Shown here: piece after piece, positions 30,584-41,877 of the stretch
How the letters are laid out: each line of letters starts with the position of its first letter
Numbering within the stretch: position 1 is the stretch's first letter
Assembly (NCBI RefSeq): GCF_000378045.1
Contig: NZ_KB899089.1
Location: 310,001-374,000, forward strand
Source: Marinobacterium rhizophilum DSM 18822
Lineage (GTDB): Bacteria > Pseudomonadota > Gammaproteobacteria > Pseudomonadales > Balneatricaceae
Length of the DNA: 64,000 nucleotides
Direction: 5' to 3'
Position numbers and translations under genes: made by a program
The notes under the pieces: generated by a model
Told to the model about the DNA's origin: nothing
Database searches by the model: none
Seen by the model: only the letters and a program-made list of their open reading frames with translations

Positions 30584-31123
30584 ATGATGGCTGAACTTAA
30601 TACAGTCGCTCGGCCCTATACAAAAGCTGCGTTTGAATTTGCGCTGGCTCAGGGAACACTCGACGCCTGGTCCGACATGCTCCATCTTGCCGCCTCTGTG
30701 GCGCAAGATGAGCGGATGGCCCTTGTGCTGAGTAACCCTGCGTTAACCAGCAAGCAGAAAGCGCAGGCGATCCTCAGTGTCTGTGATGACAGCCTGAGCG
30801 ACGCCGGCAGGAATTTTATTACCCTGCTGGCTGAAAATCGCCGTTTGGCTCTGCTGCCGGAAATCCTGGCGCAGTTCGAGCAGCTGAAAGCCAATCAGCA
30901 ACAGTCCGTCGATATCGATGTGACTACGGCTTTCGAACTGGACGAGCAGCAGCAACAGAAACTTACTCAGGCAATCGGCGCCAAGCTGGGCCGCGATGTG
31001 AAAATGACGACTCAGGTAGACAAGTCTATCCTGGGCGGCGTTGTTATCCGTAGCGCAGACCTGGTAATCGACGGTTCGGTCCGTGCCCGACTGGCAAAAC
31101 TGACCGAAGCGATGAGCTCCTGA
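30584..31123 (+). CDS. atpH: ATP synthase F1 subunit delta
   Basis: 179 residues; RPYTKAAFEFALAQG near the start and the C-terminal DKSILGGVVIRSADLVIDGS are the family signatures. It joins the b stalk to the top of the alpha/beta hexamer. Two adjacent ATG codons could start it; the second is also plausible. Lies nine bases after atpF. Confidence 0.97.
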   Translation: MMAELNTVARPYTKAAFEFALAQGTLDAWSDMLHLAASVAQDERMALVLSNPALTSKQKAQAILSVCDDSLSDAGRNFITLLAENRRLALLPEILAQFEQLKANQQQSVDIDVTTAFELDEQQQQKLTQAIGAKLGRDVKMTTQVDKSILGGVVIRSADLVIDGSVRARLAKLTEAMSS

Positions 31124-31138
31124 GGGTGAGGTAATATC

Positions 31139-32683
31139 ATGCAGCAACTGAATCCATCTGAGATCAGCGAGATTCTCAAGAAGCGCATCGAGAAGCTCGA
31201 TGTGTCTTCTGAAGCCCGCAACGAGGGCACTATCGTCAGCGTGTCCGATGGTATCATCCTGATCCACGGTCTGGCTGATGTCATGTACGGGGAAATGATC
31301 GAATTCCCTGGCGGCGTATACGGTCTGGCACTGAACCTGGAGCGTGACTCCGTCGGTGCTGTTGTACTGGGTGACTACCAGAGCCTGGTAGAGGGCATGA
31401 CTGCCCGTTGCACCGGCCGCATCCTGGAAGTGCCTGTTGGTCCGGAAATGCTCGGTCGCGTCGTCGACGCCCTGGGTATCCCGATCGACGGCAAGGGCCC
31501 GCTCGAAACCAAAATGACCGATGCAATTGAAAAAGTTGCACCGGGCGTTATCGACCGTCAGTCGGTTGATCAGCCGGTCCAGACCGGTCTGAAAGCCATC
31601 GATGCCATGGTACCCATCGGTCGTGGCCAGCGTGAGCTGATCATCGGTGACCGTCAGATCGGTAAGACGGCGATCGCCATCGACGCGATCATCAACCAGA
31701 AGGGCACTGGCATCAAGTGTATCTACGTTGCGGTTGGACAGAAACAGTCCACCATCGCCAACGTGGTACGCAAGCTGGAAGAGCACGGCGCAATGGATCA
31801 CACCATCGTTGTTGCCGCTGGCGCTTCCGATCCCGCTGCCATGCAGTTCCTGGCGCCTTACGCCGGTGCAACCATGGGTGAATACTTCCGCGACCGCGGT
31901 GAAGATGCCCTGATTGTATTTGACGACCTGACCAAGCAGGCCTGGGCGTATCGCCAGATCTCCCTGCTGCTGCGTCGTCCGCCGGGCCGTGAAGCTTACC
32001 CGGGTGACGTTTTCTACTTGCACTCCCGTCTGCTGGAGCGTGCTGCACGCGTCAGTGCTGACTACGTCGAGAAGTTCACCAACGGTGAAGTGAAAGGCCA
32101 GACCGGCTCGCTGACGGCTCTGCCGATCATCGAGACCCAGGGCGGCGACGTATCTGCATTCGTACCGACCAACGTTATCTCCATCACCGATGGTCAGATC
32201 TTCCTGGAGTCGAGCCTGTACAACTCAGGTATTCGCCCGGCGATCAACGCGGGTCTGTCCGTATCCCGTGTAGGTGGTGCTGCTCAGACCAAGATCATCA
32301 AGAAACTGGGTGGCGGTGTGCGTCTGGCACTGGCTCAGTACCGTGAGCTGGCTGCATTTGCGCAGTTTGCCTCCGACCTTGATGAAATCACCCGCGGTCA
32401 GCTGGAACACGGTCAGCGCGTTACCGAGCTGATGAAGCAGAAACAGTACTCGCCGATGTCGGTTGCCGACATGGGTCTGAGCCTGTTTGCCGCGAACGAA
32501 GGCTTCCTGAACGATGTTGAACTGAACAAGATCGGCGCTTTTGAAGCCGCCCTGATCTCCTACTTCAAGTCCGAATATGCGGACCTGATGGCTCAGGTTA
32601 ACGTTGCCGGTGCCTATAACGACGAGATTTCGGCGCAGTTCAAGGCCGGTATCGAGAAGTTCAAGTCAACCCAGACCTGGTAA
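31139..32683 (+). CDS. atpA: ATP synthase F1 subunit alpha
   Basis: 514 residues. Non-catalytic nucleotide site P-loop GDRQIGKT (near 169-176), the alpha signature [17 protein letters not shown], and the arginine-finger region. Length and sequence are typical. Part of the alpha3beta3 head; operon position between delta and gamma is standard. Confidence 0.99.
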   Translation: MQQLNPSEISEILKKRIEKLDVSSEARNEGTIVSVSDGIILIHGLADVMYGEMIEFPGGVYGLALNLERDSVGAVVLGDYQSLVEGMTARCTGRILEVPVGPEMLGRVVDALGIPIDGKGPLETKMTDAIEKVAPGVIDRQSVDQPVQTGLKAIDAMVPIGRGQRELIIGDRQIGKTAIAIDAIINQKGTGIKCIYVAVGQKQSTIANVVRKLEEHGAMDHTIVVAAGASDPAAMQFLAPYAGATMGEYFRDRGEDALIVFDDLTKQAWAYRQISLLLRRPPGREAYPGDVFYLHSRLLERAARVSADYVEKFTNGEVKGQTGSLTALPIIETQGGDVSAFVPTNVISITDGQIFLESSLYNSGIRPAINAGLSVSRVGGAAQTKIIKKLGGGVRLALAQYRELAAFAQFASDLDEITRGQLEHGQRVTELMKQKQYSPMSVADMGLSLFAANEGFLNDVELNKIGAFEAALISYFKSEYADLMAQVNVAGAYNDEISAQFKAGIEKFKSTQTW

Positions 32684-32755
32684 CAGCCCTAGGGCAGAGG
32701 GTCTGCGGGCACAGCCCGCAGACCGATAACCGGTTCAAGGTATAAAGGCGGAACT

Positions 32756-33619
32756 ATGGCAGTCGGAAAAGAGATAAAGACGCAAATTGCGAGCATCGGC
32801 AGCACGCGCAAAATTACTAGCGCCATGGAAATGGTGGCCGCCAGTAAGATGCGCAAGGCTCAGGATCGCATGCAGTCGTCCCGACCGTACGCTCGCAGTA
32901 TCCGTGGCGTTATTCAGCATCTGGCCAAGTCCAATCCTGAATACTCTCACCTCTACATGCAGGAACGTGAGGCCAAGCGTGTCGGCTACATCATCGTAGC
33001 CAGTGACCGCGGTCTCTGTGGCGGCCTGAACGCAAACGTGTTCAAGGCAGCCATGAAGAGCATGAAGGGTTACCACGACAAGGGCGTTGCGATCGATGTC
33101 TGTGCGCTGGGCGCAAAGGCGTTGTCCTTCTTCAAGAGCTACGGCGGCAACGTGGTAGCGGCTAAGACGCATCTGGGTGACGCGCCTGTACTGTCTGAGC
33201 TGATCGGCTCGGTCAAGGTGATGTTCGATGCGTTTGCAGAAGGCAAGCTGGATCGCCTGTTTGTGGTGTCGAATGAATTCGTCAACACCATGACACAGAA
33301 ACCCGTGGTCGAGCAGATCTTGCCGCTGCGGGCTGAAGACGACGACAAACAGCTGAGCCATCACTGGGATTACATCTACGAGCCGGACGCGAAAGAGCTG
33401 CTTAACGGGCTGCTCAGTCGTTACGTCGAGTCGGTAGTCTACCAGGCGGTGGTCGAGAACAATGCCTGTGAACAGGCAGCCCGTATGCTGGCGATGAAGA
33501 ACGCGACAGATAACGCCGGCGACCTGATAGACGAGCTCAAGATGGTTTACAACAAGGCTCGTCAAGCTGCGATTACTCAGGAAATTTCCGAGATCGTCAG
33601 CGGCGCCGCTGCAGTTTGA
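32756..33619 (+). CDS. atpG: ATP synthase F1 subunit gamma
   Basis: 287 residues. The N-terminal helix ([22 protein letters not shown]) and C-terminal helix ([20 protein letters not shown]) form the rotor coiled coil. Start ATG follows an AAGGCGGAAC site. A short GC-rich hairpin (TCTGCGGGC / GCCCGCAGA) lies in the 72-base gap after atpA. Confidence 0.98.
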   Translation: MAVGKEIKTQIASIGSTRKITSAMEMVAASKMRKAQDRMQSSRPYARSIRGVIQHLAKSNPEYSHLYMQEREAKRVGYIIVASDRGLCGGLNANVFKAAMKSMKGYHDKGVAIDVCALGAKALSFFKSYGGNVVAAKTHLGDAPVLSELIGSVKVMFDAFAEGKLDRLFVVSNEFVNTMTQKPVVEQILPLRAEDDDKQLSHHWDYIYEPDAKELLNGLLSRYVESVVYQAVVENNACEQAARMLAMKNATDNAGDLIDELKMVYNKARQAAITQEISEIVSGAAAV

Positions 33620-33645
33620 TGCAGTCAACGGGTTTAAACGTTTAA

Positions 33646-35034
<1,389 letters not shown>

Positions 35035-35068
35035 GGTTCTGGTCGGAAACCTTTAAGAGGTAACAAGC

Positions 35069-35497
35069 ATGGCTATGACTGTTCATTGCGATATCGTGAG
35101 TGCCGAAGGCGAAGTTTTCTCCGGCCTGATCGAGTTCGTATCGGTAACAGGTAGCCTGGGTGACCTGGGTATCTACCCGGGTCACGCTCCGCTTCTGACG
35201 GAACTGAAACCAGGCCCTATCGAGGTGCGCAAGCAGGGCGGCGAAGAAGACGTGTTTTACGTCTCCGGCGGCTTTCTCGAAGTGCAGGCACACAAGGTCA
35301 TCGTACTCGCAGACACTGCGCTACGAGCCCATGACCTGAGTGAAGCCGCTGCGCTCGAGGCACAGACACATGCGCAACAGGAGATGGCTGACAAATCCGC
35401 CGAGTTTGAATACTCGCGGGCGGCCACGCAGTTGGCCGAAGCTGCTGCGCAGCTTCGTACTCTGCAGCACATTCGCAAGAAAAGTGGCAAACACTGA
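35069..35497 (+). CDS. atpC: ATP synthase F1 subunit epsilon
   Basis: 142 residues: an N-terminal beta sandwich ([19 protein letters not shown]) and a C-terminal helical hairpin. Regulates rotation and couples gamma to the c ring. Last gene of the operon, followed at once by a strong terminator. Confidence 0.97.
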   Translation: MAMTVHCDIVSAEGEVFSGLIEFVSVTGSLGDLGIYPGHAPLLTELKPGPIEVRKQGGEEDVFYVSGGFLEVQAHKVIVLADTALRAHDLSEAAALEAQTHAQQEMADKSAEFEYSRAATQLAEAAAQLRTLQHIRKKSGKH

Positions 35498-35516
35498 TTC
35501 TTCGATGTGATCTCGA

Positions 35517-35549
35517 CAAAAAAGGCAGCCCAAGTGGCTGCCTTTTTTT
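35517..35549 (+). terminator. rho-independent terminator of the atp operon
   Basis: A GGCAGCC / GGCTGCC stem flanked by an A run upstream and seven T downstream (extended A-T stem), five-base loop. It is symmetric enough to serve also the opposing TrmB-like gene. Confidence 0.93.
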
Positions 35550-35595
35550 GTCCTGCGCAAAAGATGCCGACGAGGTTCGCGGCGAGGCGCCGCTC

Positions 35596-36336
35596 CTACA
35601 GCAGCCCCCACAGGGTATCGAATACGATCTTCTGGGCGGCGGACACTTCACGCGAATCGATCACCACCGCGGTGGGGTAGTTTTCCGATGCCAGGGAAAT
35701 GATGGCCACCTTGGGGGGATAGATGGCGATATAGGCCGCATCCACTGGGCCTTCGGTGCGAATCCATTTGCGTTCTGACAGTTCTGCATCCTCGCCGCCT
35801 TCGCCAATGGCAATGACCCGCACCTGGATGCCGCGGGCAATGCGCTGCACCGTATAGGTCGGGAAGGGGCGGTACAGGTGGCGGCGGATGGGCTTGGACG
35901 AAAACACCGAGTAGGCCGCGTCCGGCTGGCCGGATACCGTATTGAGAATGTCCCGCAGCACGAACTCGATACCGTCGTCGCCCTCATAGAACTGCACATT
36001 GGCGGCGCTGAAATCGGGCTTGAGGTGATTGAGTTCGGGAATCACCTTGCCACGCAGCTGTCCGATCGCGTTGTCCAGCGAAGCCTGACGTTCCTGCGCC
36101 ATCTGCAGCAGTACCTCGGGGTCGCGGGGTGAGAAGTAACGTCGCTTGCCCTTGGGCAGGTAGGTGACAACGCCCTTGCCCTGCAGGCTCTTGAGGCATT
36201 CGTAAGCGGTACCGCGGTTGATGCCGGCCTTGTCGGCAATGGTGCGGATGGCACTGGGTCCCAGGCTCAGCAAGGCACGGTAAATGCGTACTTCGCGCTC
36301 GTCCAGGCCCAGCAGGCTAAAGATGGATTCGGTCAT
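35596..36336 (-). CDS. TrmB-family transcriptional regulator
   Basis: 246 residues. N-terminal winged helix (about 5-75; GLDEREVRIYRALLSLG, then IADKAGINRGTAYECLKSLQ as the recognition part) and a C-terminal ligand-type domain as in bacterial TrmB-like proteins. TrmB regulators in archaea sense sugars; the bacterial ones are mostly uncharacterised. It is transcribed away from glmU with a 124-base gap, so amino-sugar genes are one possible target. Effector unknown. Confidence 0.8.
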   Translation of the reverse strand: MTESIFSLLGLDEREVRIYRALLSLGPSAIRTIADKAGINRGTAYECLKSLQGKGVVTYLPKGKRRYFSPRDPEVLLQMAQERQASLDNAIGQLRGKVIPELNHLKPDFSAANVQFYEGDDGIEFVLRDILNTVSGQPDAAYSVFSSKPIRRHLYRPFPTYTVQRIARGIQVRVIAIGEGGEDAELSERKWIRTEGPVDAAYIAIYPPKVAIISLASENYPTAVVIDSREVSAAQKIVFDTLWGLL

Positions 36337-36460
36337 TTTGTCAAAATTTTACTGACAACAGATATTGAATCTGCTTTTGTATCAGCTAAAGTCTGCAACG
36401 AATAGCCCCAGGCTACCATTAACCGGATAAAACGCGCAGTGGCGCAGGATTGGCGTAACG

Positions 36461-37828
36461 ATGTCATTGGATGTGATTATTCTGGCTGCCGGGCAGGGCA
36501 GCCGCATGAAATCGAAAAAACCCAAGGTGCTGCACGGCATCGGCGGCAAGCCGATGGTGCAGCACGTCATCGATTGCGCCCTTGAACTGGATGCGCCCCG
36601 TATCCACGTGGTGGTGGGTCATGGCGCCGATCAGGTGCGTGACGCCCTGGGCAGTCAGGCGCTGAAATTCGTACTCCAGGCCGAGCAGCTGGGTACCGGT
36701 CATGCGGTGGCCCAGGCACTGGAGGGAACCGATCCCGACGGCATCAGCCTGGTGCTGTATGGCGATGTGCCGCTGACCCGCAGTGAGACGCTTCGCGAGC
36801 TGGTCGACATTGCCCGCCAGGATAAACTGGGTCTGCTGACCGTGAAGCTTGGCGACCCCAGTGGCTATGGCCGTATCATCCGCACCGAGGCCGGCCAGGT
36901 GGCGGCCATTGTCGAACACAAGGATGCCAGCGAGGCCCAGCGTGCGGTGTCGGAGGTCAATACCGGTATCCTGGCGCTGCCGACGCACTTGCTGATCGAC
37001 TGGCTGCCCCGGCTGTCCAGCAACAATGCCCAGGGTGAGTACTACCTCACCGATGTGATCGCCATGGCGGCGGACCAGGGCGTGCTGATCGAGGCGATCC
37101 AGCCGGAATTCGAACAGGAAGTGCAGGGGGTGAATAACCGCCAGCAGCAGGCCGAGCTGGAACGCTGGTACCAGCTGCGTGAAGCGCAGCGCCTGATGAA
37201 TCAGGGCGTCACCCTGCGGGATCCGTTACGTCTCGATGTACGCGGTAACCTGAGCGCAGGTTTTGACGTGGTGATCGACATCAACTGCGTGTTTGAAGGC
37301 CAGGTGCAGCTTGGCAATGACGTGACCATCGGTCCCAACTGCCATATCAGCGATGCGGTGATCGGCGATGGCTGCCATATCAAGGCGAATTCCGTCATCG
37401 AACAGGCGCAGCTGCAGGAAAACTGCGATATTGGTCCCTTTGCGCGCCTGCGGCCGGGCTCGGTACTTGCCGCCGGGGTAAAGGTCGGCAACTTTGTCGA
37501 AACCAAGAAGGCCCGTATCGGTGAAGGTTCCAAGGTCAGTCACCTGAGCTATATCGGTGACGCCCAGATTGGCAGCGACGTTAATGTCGGCGCCGGCACC
37601 ATTACCTGCAACTATGACGGCGTGAACAAGTTCCAGACCGAGATCGGCGATGGCGCTTTTATCGGTTCCAACAGCGCCCTGGTGGCGCCGGTGAAAGTGG
37701 GTGCAGGCGCGACAGTCGGCGCCGGCTCCACCATCACCAAGGATGTGGCCGACGATCAGCTGTCGGTGGCCCGTGGCAAGCAGCGCAACCTCGAAAACTG
37801 GCAGCGTCCGGTCAAGCAGAAGGATTAA
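36461..37828 (+). CDS. glmU: bifunctional UDP-N-acetylglucosamine pyrophosphorylase / glucosamine-1-phosphate N-acetyltransferase
   Basis: 455 residues. N-terminal uridyltransferase domain with [18 protein letters not shown], and a C-terminal left-handed beta helix of hexapeptide repeats (from about residue 250) for acetyl transfer, including [14 protein letters not shown]. Makes UDP-GlcNAc for peptidoglycan and lipid A. Four bases separate it from glmS. Confidence 0.98.
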   Translation: MSLDVIILAAGQGSRMKSKKPKVLHGIGGKPMVQHVIDCALELDAPRIHVVVGHGADQVRDALGSQALKFVLQAEQLGTGHAVAQALEGTDPDGISLVLYGDVPLTRSETLRELVDIARQDKLGLLTVKLGDPSGYGRIIRTEAGQVAAIVEHKDASEAQRAVSEVNTGILALPTHLLIDWLPRLSSNNAQGEYYLTDVIAMAADQGVLIEAIQPEFEQEVQGVNNRQQQAELERWYQLREAQRLMNQGVTLRDPLRLDVRGNLSAGFDVVIDINCVFEGQVQLGNDVTIGPNCHISDAVIGDGCHIKANSVIEQAQLQENCDIGPFARLRPGSVLAAGVKVGNFVETKKARIGEGSKVSHLSYIGDAQIGSDVNVGAGTITCNYDGVNKFQTEIGDGAFIGSNSALVAPVKVGAGATVGAGSTITKDVADDQLSVARGKQRNLENWQRPVKQKD

Positions 37829-37832
37829 GGAT

Positions 37833-39659
37833 ATGTGTGGAATCGTTGGTGCCATCGCGGCGCGTCCGGTATCGGAAATTCTGCTAGAAGGGCTGCGCCG
37901 GCTGGAGTACCGGGGCTATGACTCCGCCGGTATGGCGGTCTGGGACGGCAGCCAGATCAACCGCCTGCGCCGCGCCGGCAAGGTACAGGCGCTGGGCGAT
38001 GCGCTAGCTGAAACCCCGCTGGATGGTCAGCTGGGCATCGCCCATACCCGCTGGGCCACCCACGGCAAGCCGACCGAAAACAATGCCCATCCGCACATGT
38101 CGGGCGCGCGCCTGGCGGTGGTGCACAACGGCATTATCGAAAACTTCGAGACCCTCAAGCGCGAGCTGATCGAAAAAGGCTACGAATTCACTTCAGATAC
38201 CGACACCGAAGTCATCGCCCACCTGCTGGACAGCGCCATATCGGCCGGTGCCAGCGTGCTGGACGCGGTGCGCCAGTGCGTGGCTCAACTCAACGGTGCC
38301 TTTGCGCTGGGGGTGATGCACGAGGACTATCCGGGCGAGCTGATCACGGCGCGCAAGGGCAGTCCGCTGGTGATCGGGGTAGGCATCGGCGAGAACTTTA
38401 TCGGTTCCGACCCGCTGGCGCTGCTGCAGGTCACCGACCGCTTCATCTACCTGGAAGAGGGCGATGTCGCCCGCCTGCGTCGCCTCGGAATCGAAATCTG
38501 GAACGCCGCCGGTGAGTCGGTCGAGCGACCGGTGCTGCAGTTCCAGCACGGCTCCGGCAGCGTCGACAAGGGCGAATACAAGCACTACATGCTCAAGGAA
38601 ATTTACGAGCAGCCCCGTGTTGTGCATGCCGCCATGGAAGGGCGCCTGGGTGCCGAACGGGTACTGGAGGAGGCCTTTGGCGTTACCGCGCCGGCGATTT
38701 TTGATCAGGTCAAACAGGTGCAGATCGTGGCCTGCGGCACCAGCTACCATGCCGGGCTTATCGCCAAGTACTGGATCGAGGACCTGGCCGGTATTCCCTG
38801 CATGGTCGAGGTTGCCAGCGAGTTCCGTTACCGCAAGGTGGTGCTGCCTAAGGGGACACTCTTTGTCAGCATTTCCCAGTCGGGCGAGACCGCCGATACC
38901 CTGGCGGCGCTGCGCGAAGTGCGTGATCGCATTCTCGCCAGCCTGACTATCTGTAACGTGCCGGGCAGCTCCCTGGTGCGCGAATCCGACCTGTGCCTGA
39001 TGACCAATGCCGGCCCCGAAATCGGTGTGGCATCGACCAAGGCCTTTACCACCCAGCTGGTTGCACTGCTGTTGACCACCCTGGTGCTGGGCCGCCGGCA
39101 TGAGCTGACCGATGCAGCAGAAGCCGCTATCGTGGCGGATCTGAAAAAGCTGCCGGCGTTGCTGGATCAGGTACTGGGGCTGGATCCCGCCATCGAAAAA
39201 ATGGCCGAGGCCTTTGCCGAGAAACACCACGCCCTGTTCCTGGGTCGCGGTACCTTGAATCCGGTGGCGATGGAAGGGGCCCTCAAGCTCAAGGAAATTT
39301 CCTACATTCACGCCGAGGCCTACGCCGCCGGCGAGCTCAAGCACGGCCCGCTGGCCCTGGTCGACAAGGACATGCCGGTGGTCACGGTGGCACCGCGCAA
39401 CGAGATGCTCGACAAGCTCAAGGCCAACCTGCAGGAAGTGCGTGCCCGCGGTGGCGAACTGTTCGTATTTGCCGGCAGCCGGCAGGAAGTGCAGCCCGAA
39501 GAAGGTGTGCAGGTGCTGGAATTACCACCGGTTCCGGGTATCCTCGAGCCGATCGTCTACACCCTGCCGCTGCAGCTGCTGTCCTACCATGTCGCCGTGC
39601 TCAAGGGCACCGATGTCGACCAGCCACGCAACCTGGCGAAGTCAGTGACGGTGGAGTAG
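37833..39659 (+). CDS. glmS: glutamine-fructose-6-phosphate aminotransferase (isomerizing)
   Basis: 608 residues (E. coli 609). The start MCGIVGA exposes the catalytic cysteine of the glutaminase domain after Met removal. THGKPTENNAHPHMS follows, then two SIS domains (ACGTSYHAGLIAKYW; SQSGETADTLAAL) and the C-terminal KSVTVE. The frame is open upstream into glmU, but only this ATG gives the active N-terminus. It feeds glucosamine-6-phosphate into the pathway GlmU finishes. No ribozyme is expected or seen. Confidence 0.98.
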   Translation: MCGIVGAIAARPVSEILLEGLRRLEYRGYDSAGMAVWDGSQINRLRRAGKVQALGDALAETPLDGQLGIAHTRWATHGKPTENNAHPHMSGARLAVVHNGIIENFETLKRELIEKGYEFTSDTDTEVIAHLLDSAISAGASVLDAVRQCVAQLNGAFALGVMHEDYPGELITARKGSPLVIGVGIGENFIGSDPLALLQVTDRFIYLEEGDVARLRRLGIEIWNAAGESVERPVLQFQHGSGSVDKGEYKHYMLKEIYEQPRVVHAAMEGRLGAERVLEEAFGVTAPAIFDQVKQVQIVACGTSYHAGLIAKYWIEDLAGIPCMVEVASEFRYRKVVLPKGTLFVSISQSGETADTLAALREVRDRILASLTICNVPGSSLVRESDLCLMTNAGPEIGVASTKAFTTQLVALLLTTLVLGRRHELTDAAEAAIVADLKKLPALLDQVLGLDPAIEKMAEAFAEKHHALFLGRGTLNPVAMEGALKLKEISYIHAEAYAAGELKHGPLALVDKDMPVVTVAPRNEMLDKLKANLQEVRARGGELFVFAGSRQEVQPEEGVQVLELPPVPGILEPIVYTLPLQLLSYHVAVLKGTDVDQPRNLAKSVTVE

Positions 39660-39688
39660 CACGACATCTGAACGTTTTCATGCGCTGC

Positions 39689-39729
39689 CCGACGCCCATC
39701 CTTGAGCGAACGCTTTGCATGGGCGTCGG
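39689..39729. repeat. inverted repeat downstream of glmS
   Basis: CCGACGCCCAT and ATGGGCGTCGG form a perfect 11-bp stem with a 19-base loop, 30 bases after the glmS stop. There is no T run. It may be a transcript 3'-end structure. The rest of the gap up to the TerB-like gene shows no other feature. Confidence 0.6.
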
Positions 39730-39882
39730 CGCGCGAATCAGGGCGCCGTAATGGCCGGGCGACCAACCTGGTGGATAGCTGTTTGGCTGTGCCGAGCTCG
39801 GCCAAGGAATTGGTCTTGGCGGCGTCGCAATGAACTTATCCGGCTCCGCTCGAGTCCACTGCGCTACTGAGGAGGAACAGTG

Positions 39883-40341
39883 ATGCTGAACAGGCTTAAA
39901 GCGGCGTTGGCCGAGGTATTTCAGCTGGGTGACGAAAACGCGGGTGTGATGTCGCAAGACGGTGTTTCCCTGGCATCGGCGGCGTTGATGGTGGAGGTGA
40001 TCGCATCCGACTACGAACAAAGGCCGCAGGAGCAGGAAACGCTGCTGGCGATTGTGCAGCGCAGTTTCGGGCTCACTGCCGCGGATGCCGCGCAGCTGCT
40101 GCAGCGAGCTGAGGAAGCGCACCGGCAATCCACTGACTATTTTCGCTTTACCTCGCAACTCAACGAGAGCTGCACGCCGCAGGAGAAGGTGGCGCTGATC
40201 GAAAATCTGTGGCGCATCGCCTTCGCCGACGGTGAGCTGCATCACTACGAAGAGCATGTCATTCGCCGCATCGCCGACCTGATTCACGTATCCCATACGG
40301 ACTTTATTTCTGCGAAACACCGTGCCGCAGCGTCGTGCTGA
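39883..40341 (+). CDS. TerB-family protein
   Basis: 152 residues, all helical, with the TerB-type motifs VIASDYEQRPQEQETLL and IAFADGELHHYEEHVIRRIADLI. TerB-like proteins are small acidic helical proteins, some linked to tellurite resistance and many of unknown role. The ATG directly after GGAGGAACAGTG was preferred to the GTG one codon earlier. No other ter genes lie nearby, so tellurite resistance should not be assumed. Confidence 0.8.
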   Translation: MLNRLKAALAEVFQLGDENAGVMSQDGVSLASAALMVEVIASDYEQRPQEQETLLAIVQRSFGLTAADAAQLLQRAEEAHRQSTDYFRFTSQLNESCTPQEKVALIENLWRIAFADGELHHYEEHVIRRIADLIHVSHTDFISAKHRAAASC

Positions 40342-40416
40342 TCGCTTAGCGGTTCACCGACGGACCGTCCAGCAACACCAGTCCACAAACGCCGATCCGG
40401 CGATCATTGAAACCAT

Positions 40417-41724
40417 CTAGCTCAAGCGATCACGCAGCTGGTAATACAGCATGCCCGCGACCAGGGCCGGCCAGCGCAGCAGGGTGCCGCCGGGGAAACC
40501 TGCCGTGGGAATACGGGCAAAGGTATCAAAGCCTTGTGGCGACCCACTGATGGCGTCGCTGATCAGCTTGCCGCCGAGCGTTGCCAGGGCGATGCCGTGC
40601 CCCGAGTAGCCCTGGGCGACATAGAGGTTGTTGTCCAGGCGGCGGAAGAACGGCATGCGGTTGCGGGTAATGGCCAGGGTGCCGCCCCAGGCATAGTCGA
40701 TGCGGGTGTTTGCGAGCTGCGGGTACACCTGCAACAGGTGCCGGCGTACGAAACCTGGGATATCCGCCGGAAAGCGACTGCTGTAGTTCTCGCCGCCGCC
40801 GAACAGCAGGCGCCGGTCCCCGGTGAGGCGGAAATAATTCACCACGAACTTTGAGTCGGCCACCGCCACATCGTCCCGGATCAGGCTGTGGGCCAGGCCC
40901 GCATCCAGCGGCTCGGTGGCCACGATGAAATTGTTGATGGGCATGATCTTGCCGGCAATGCGCGGTTCCAGCTTGCCGAGATAACCGTTACAGGCCAGCA
41001 CCAGCGCACCTGCCCGTACCGAGCCCTGCGGCGTCTGCACCCGAATGCCGTCGGCGGTCTGGGAGCCGGGGCTGTAGCCGTTGCTGTATTCAAGTACGCG
41101 ACTGTCTTCAAAAATCCGCACGCCCCGCTGCACCGCTGCTGCGCAAAGCCCCAGGGCATAGTTCAGCGGATGCAGGTGAACGGCTTCGCCAAACAGCTGG
41201 GCGCCGTGATAGCGGTCTGTGCCCAGCATCGAGTGCAGCTCGTCACCCGGCACGAAGCGAACGCCGTCGTAGCCGTACGCCTGCTGCAGATGCTCGGTTT
41301 CGCGCTGCATTCGGCCGACATGGGACGGCTTGAATGCTGTATGCAGTATTCCCTGTTTCAGGTCGCAGTCGATGTGCTGGCGGGCGATCAGGTCCTTCAC
41401 CAGCTGCACGGCCTCGAGTGACAGGTTCCACAGCTGGCGGGCATGTTCGCTCCCGAGCTGCTGTTCCAGCTCGCTCTGGCTCAGGTTCAGACCCACGCAG
41501 ACCTGGCCGCCATTGCGCCCCGAGGCGCCCTGGGCCACCTTCGCTGCCTCCAGCACCACCACCTGGTGACCTTTTTCGGCCAGGTGCAGAGCTGCCGACA
41601 GGCCGGTATAACCCGCGCCGATAATGCAGACATCGGCCTGGATTGCGCCCTGCAGGGGCGGGAACCTGGGCTGCGAATGGGCGCTGGCGGCGTAATAGGA
41701 CGCATCGAATCCACTCGCGGGCAT
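40417..41724 (-). CDS. FAD-dependent oxidoreductase, gamma-glutamylputrescine oxidase type
   Basis: 435 residues of the DAO family. N-terminal FAD motif CIIGAGYTGLSAALHLAE, then GASGRNGGQVCVGLN and, near the C-terminus, WGGTLAITRNRMPFFRRL and YSGHGIALATLGG. This pattern matches PuuB/OrdL enzymes, which oxidise gamma-glutamylputrescine to the aldehyde. It is divergent from a glutamine-synthetase-like gene that fits PuuA, supporting a polyamine role. The specific substrate is inferred from this pairing. Confidence 0.82.
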   Translation of the reverse strand: MPASGFDASYYAASAHSQPRFPPLQGAIQADVCIIGAGYTGLSAALHLAEKGHQVVVLEAAKVAQGASGRNGGQVCVGLNLSQSELEQQLGSEHARQLWNLSLEAVQLVKDLIARQHIDCDLKQGILHTAFKPSHVGRMQRETEHLQQAYGYDGVRFVPGDELHSMLGTDRYHGAQLFGEAVHLHPLNYALGLCAAAVQRGVRIFEDSRVLEYSNGYSPGSQTADGIRVQTPQGSVRAGALVLACNGYLGKLEPRIAGKIMPINNFIVATEPLDAGLAHSLIRDDVAVADSKFVVNYFRLTGDRRLLFGGGENYSSRFPADIPGFVRRHLLQVYPQLANTRIDYAWGGTLAITRNRMPFFRRLDNNLYVAQGYSGHGIALATLGGKLISDAISGSPQGFDTFARIPTAGFPGGTLLRWPALVAGMLYYQLRDRLS

Positions 41725-41877
41725 ACAGCCTCCATCCGGCTAAAAAGTCTTTCTTATCAGCATACTATGGCTATAAATAGTCGTTTTGACACCTGCAGAC
41801 GCTAAAACTTGTCATACACTGTGCTTGGGGCCGATACGGTACCCGCTGTCGACAGGAGTCCTTCGGGGTGGCATGCA

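Noticed and set aside
30743-32023. 426-codon frame on the minus strand across atpH-atpA
   Set aside because: Antisense shadow of highly conserved ATP synthase genes, without any protein motif.
36605-36620. CCACGTGG-containing motif in glmU considered as parS
   Set aside because: Flanks do not fit the parS palindrome and the sequence codes for conserved GlmU residues.
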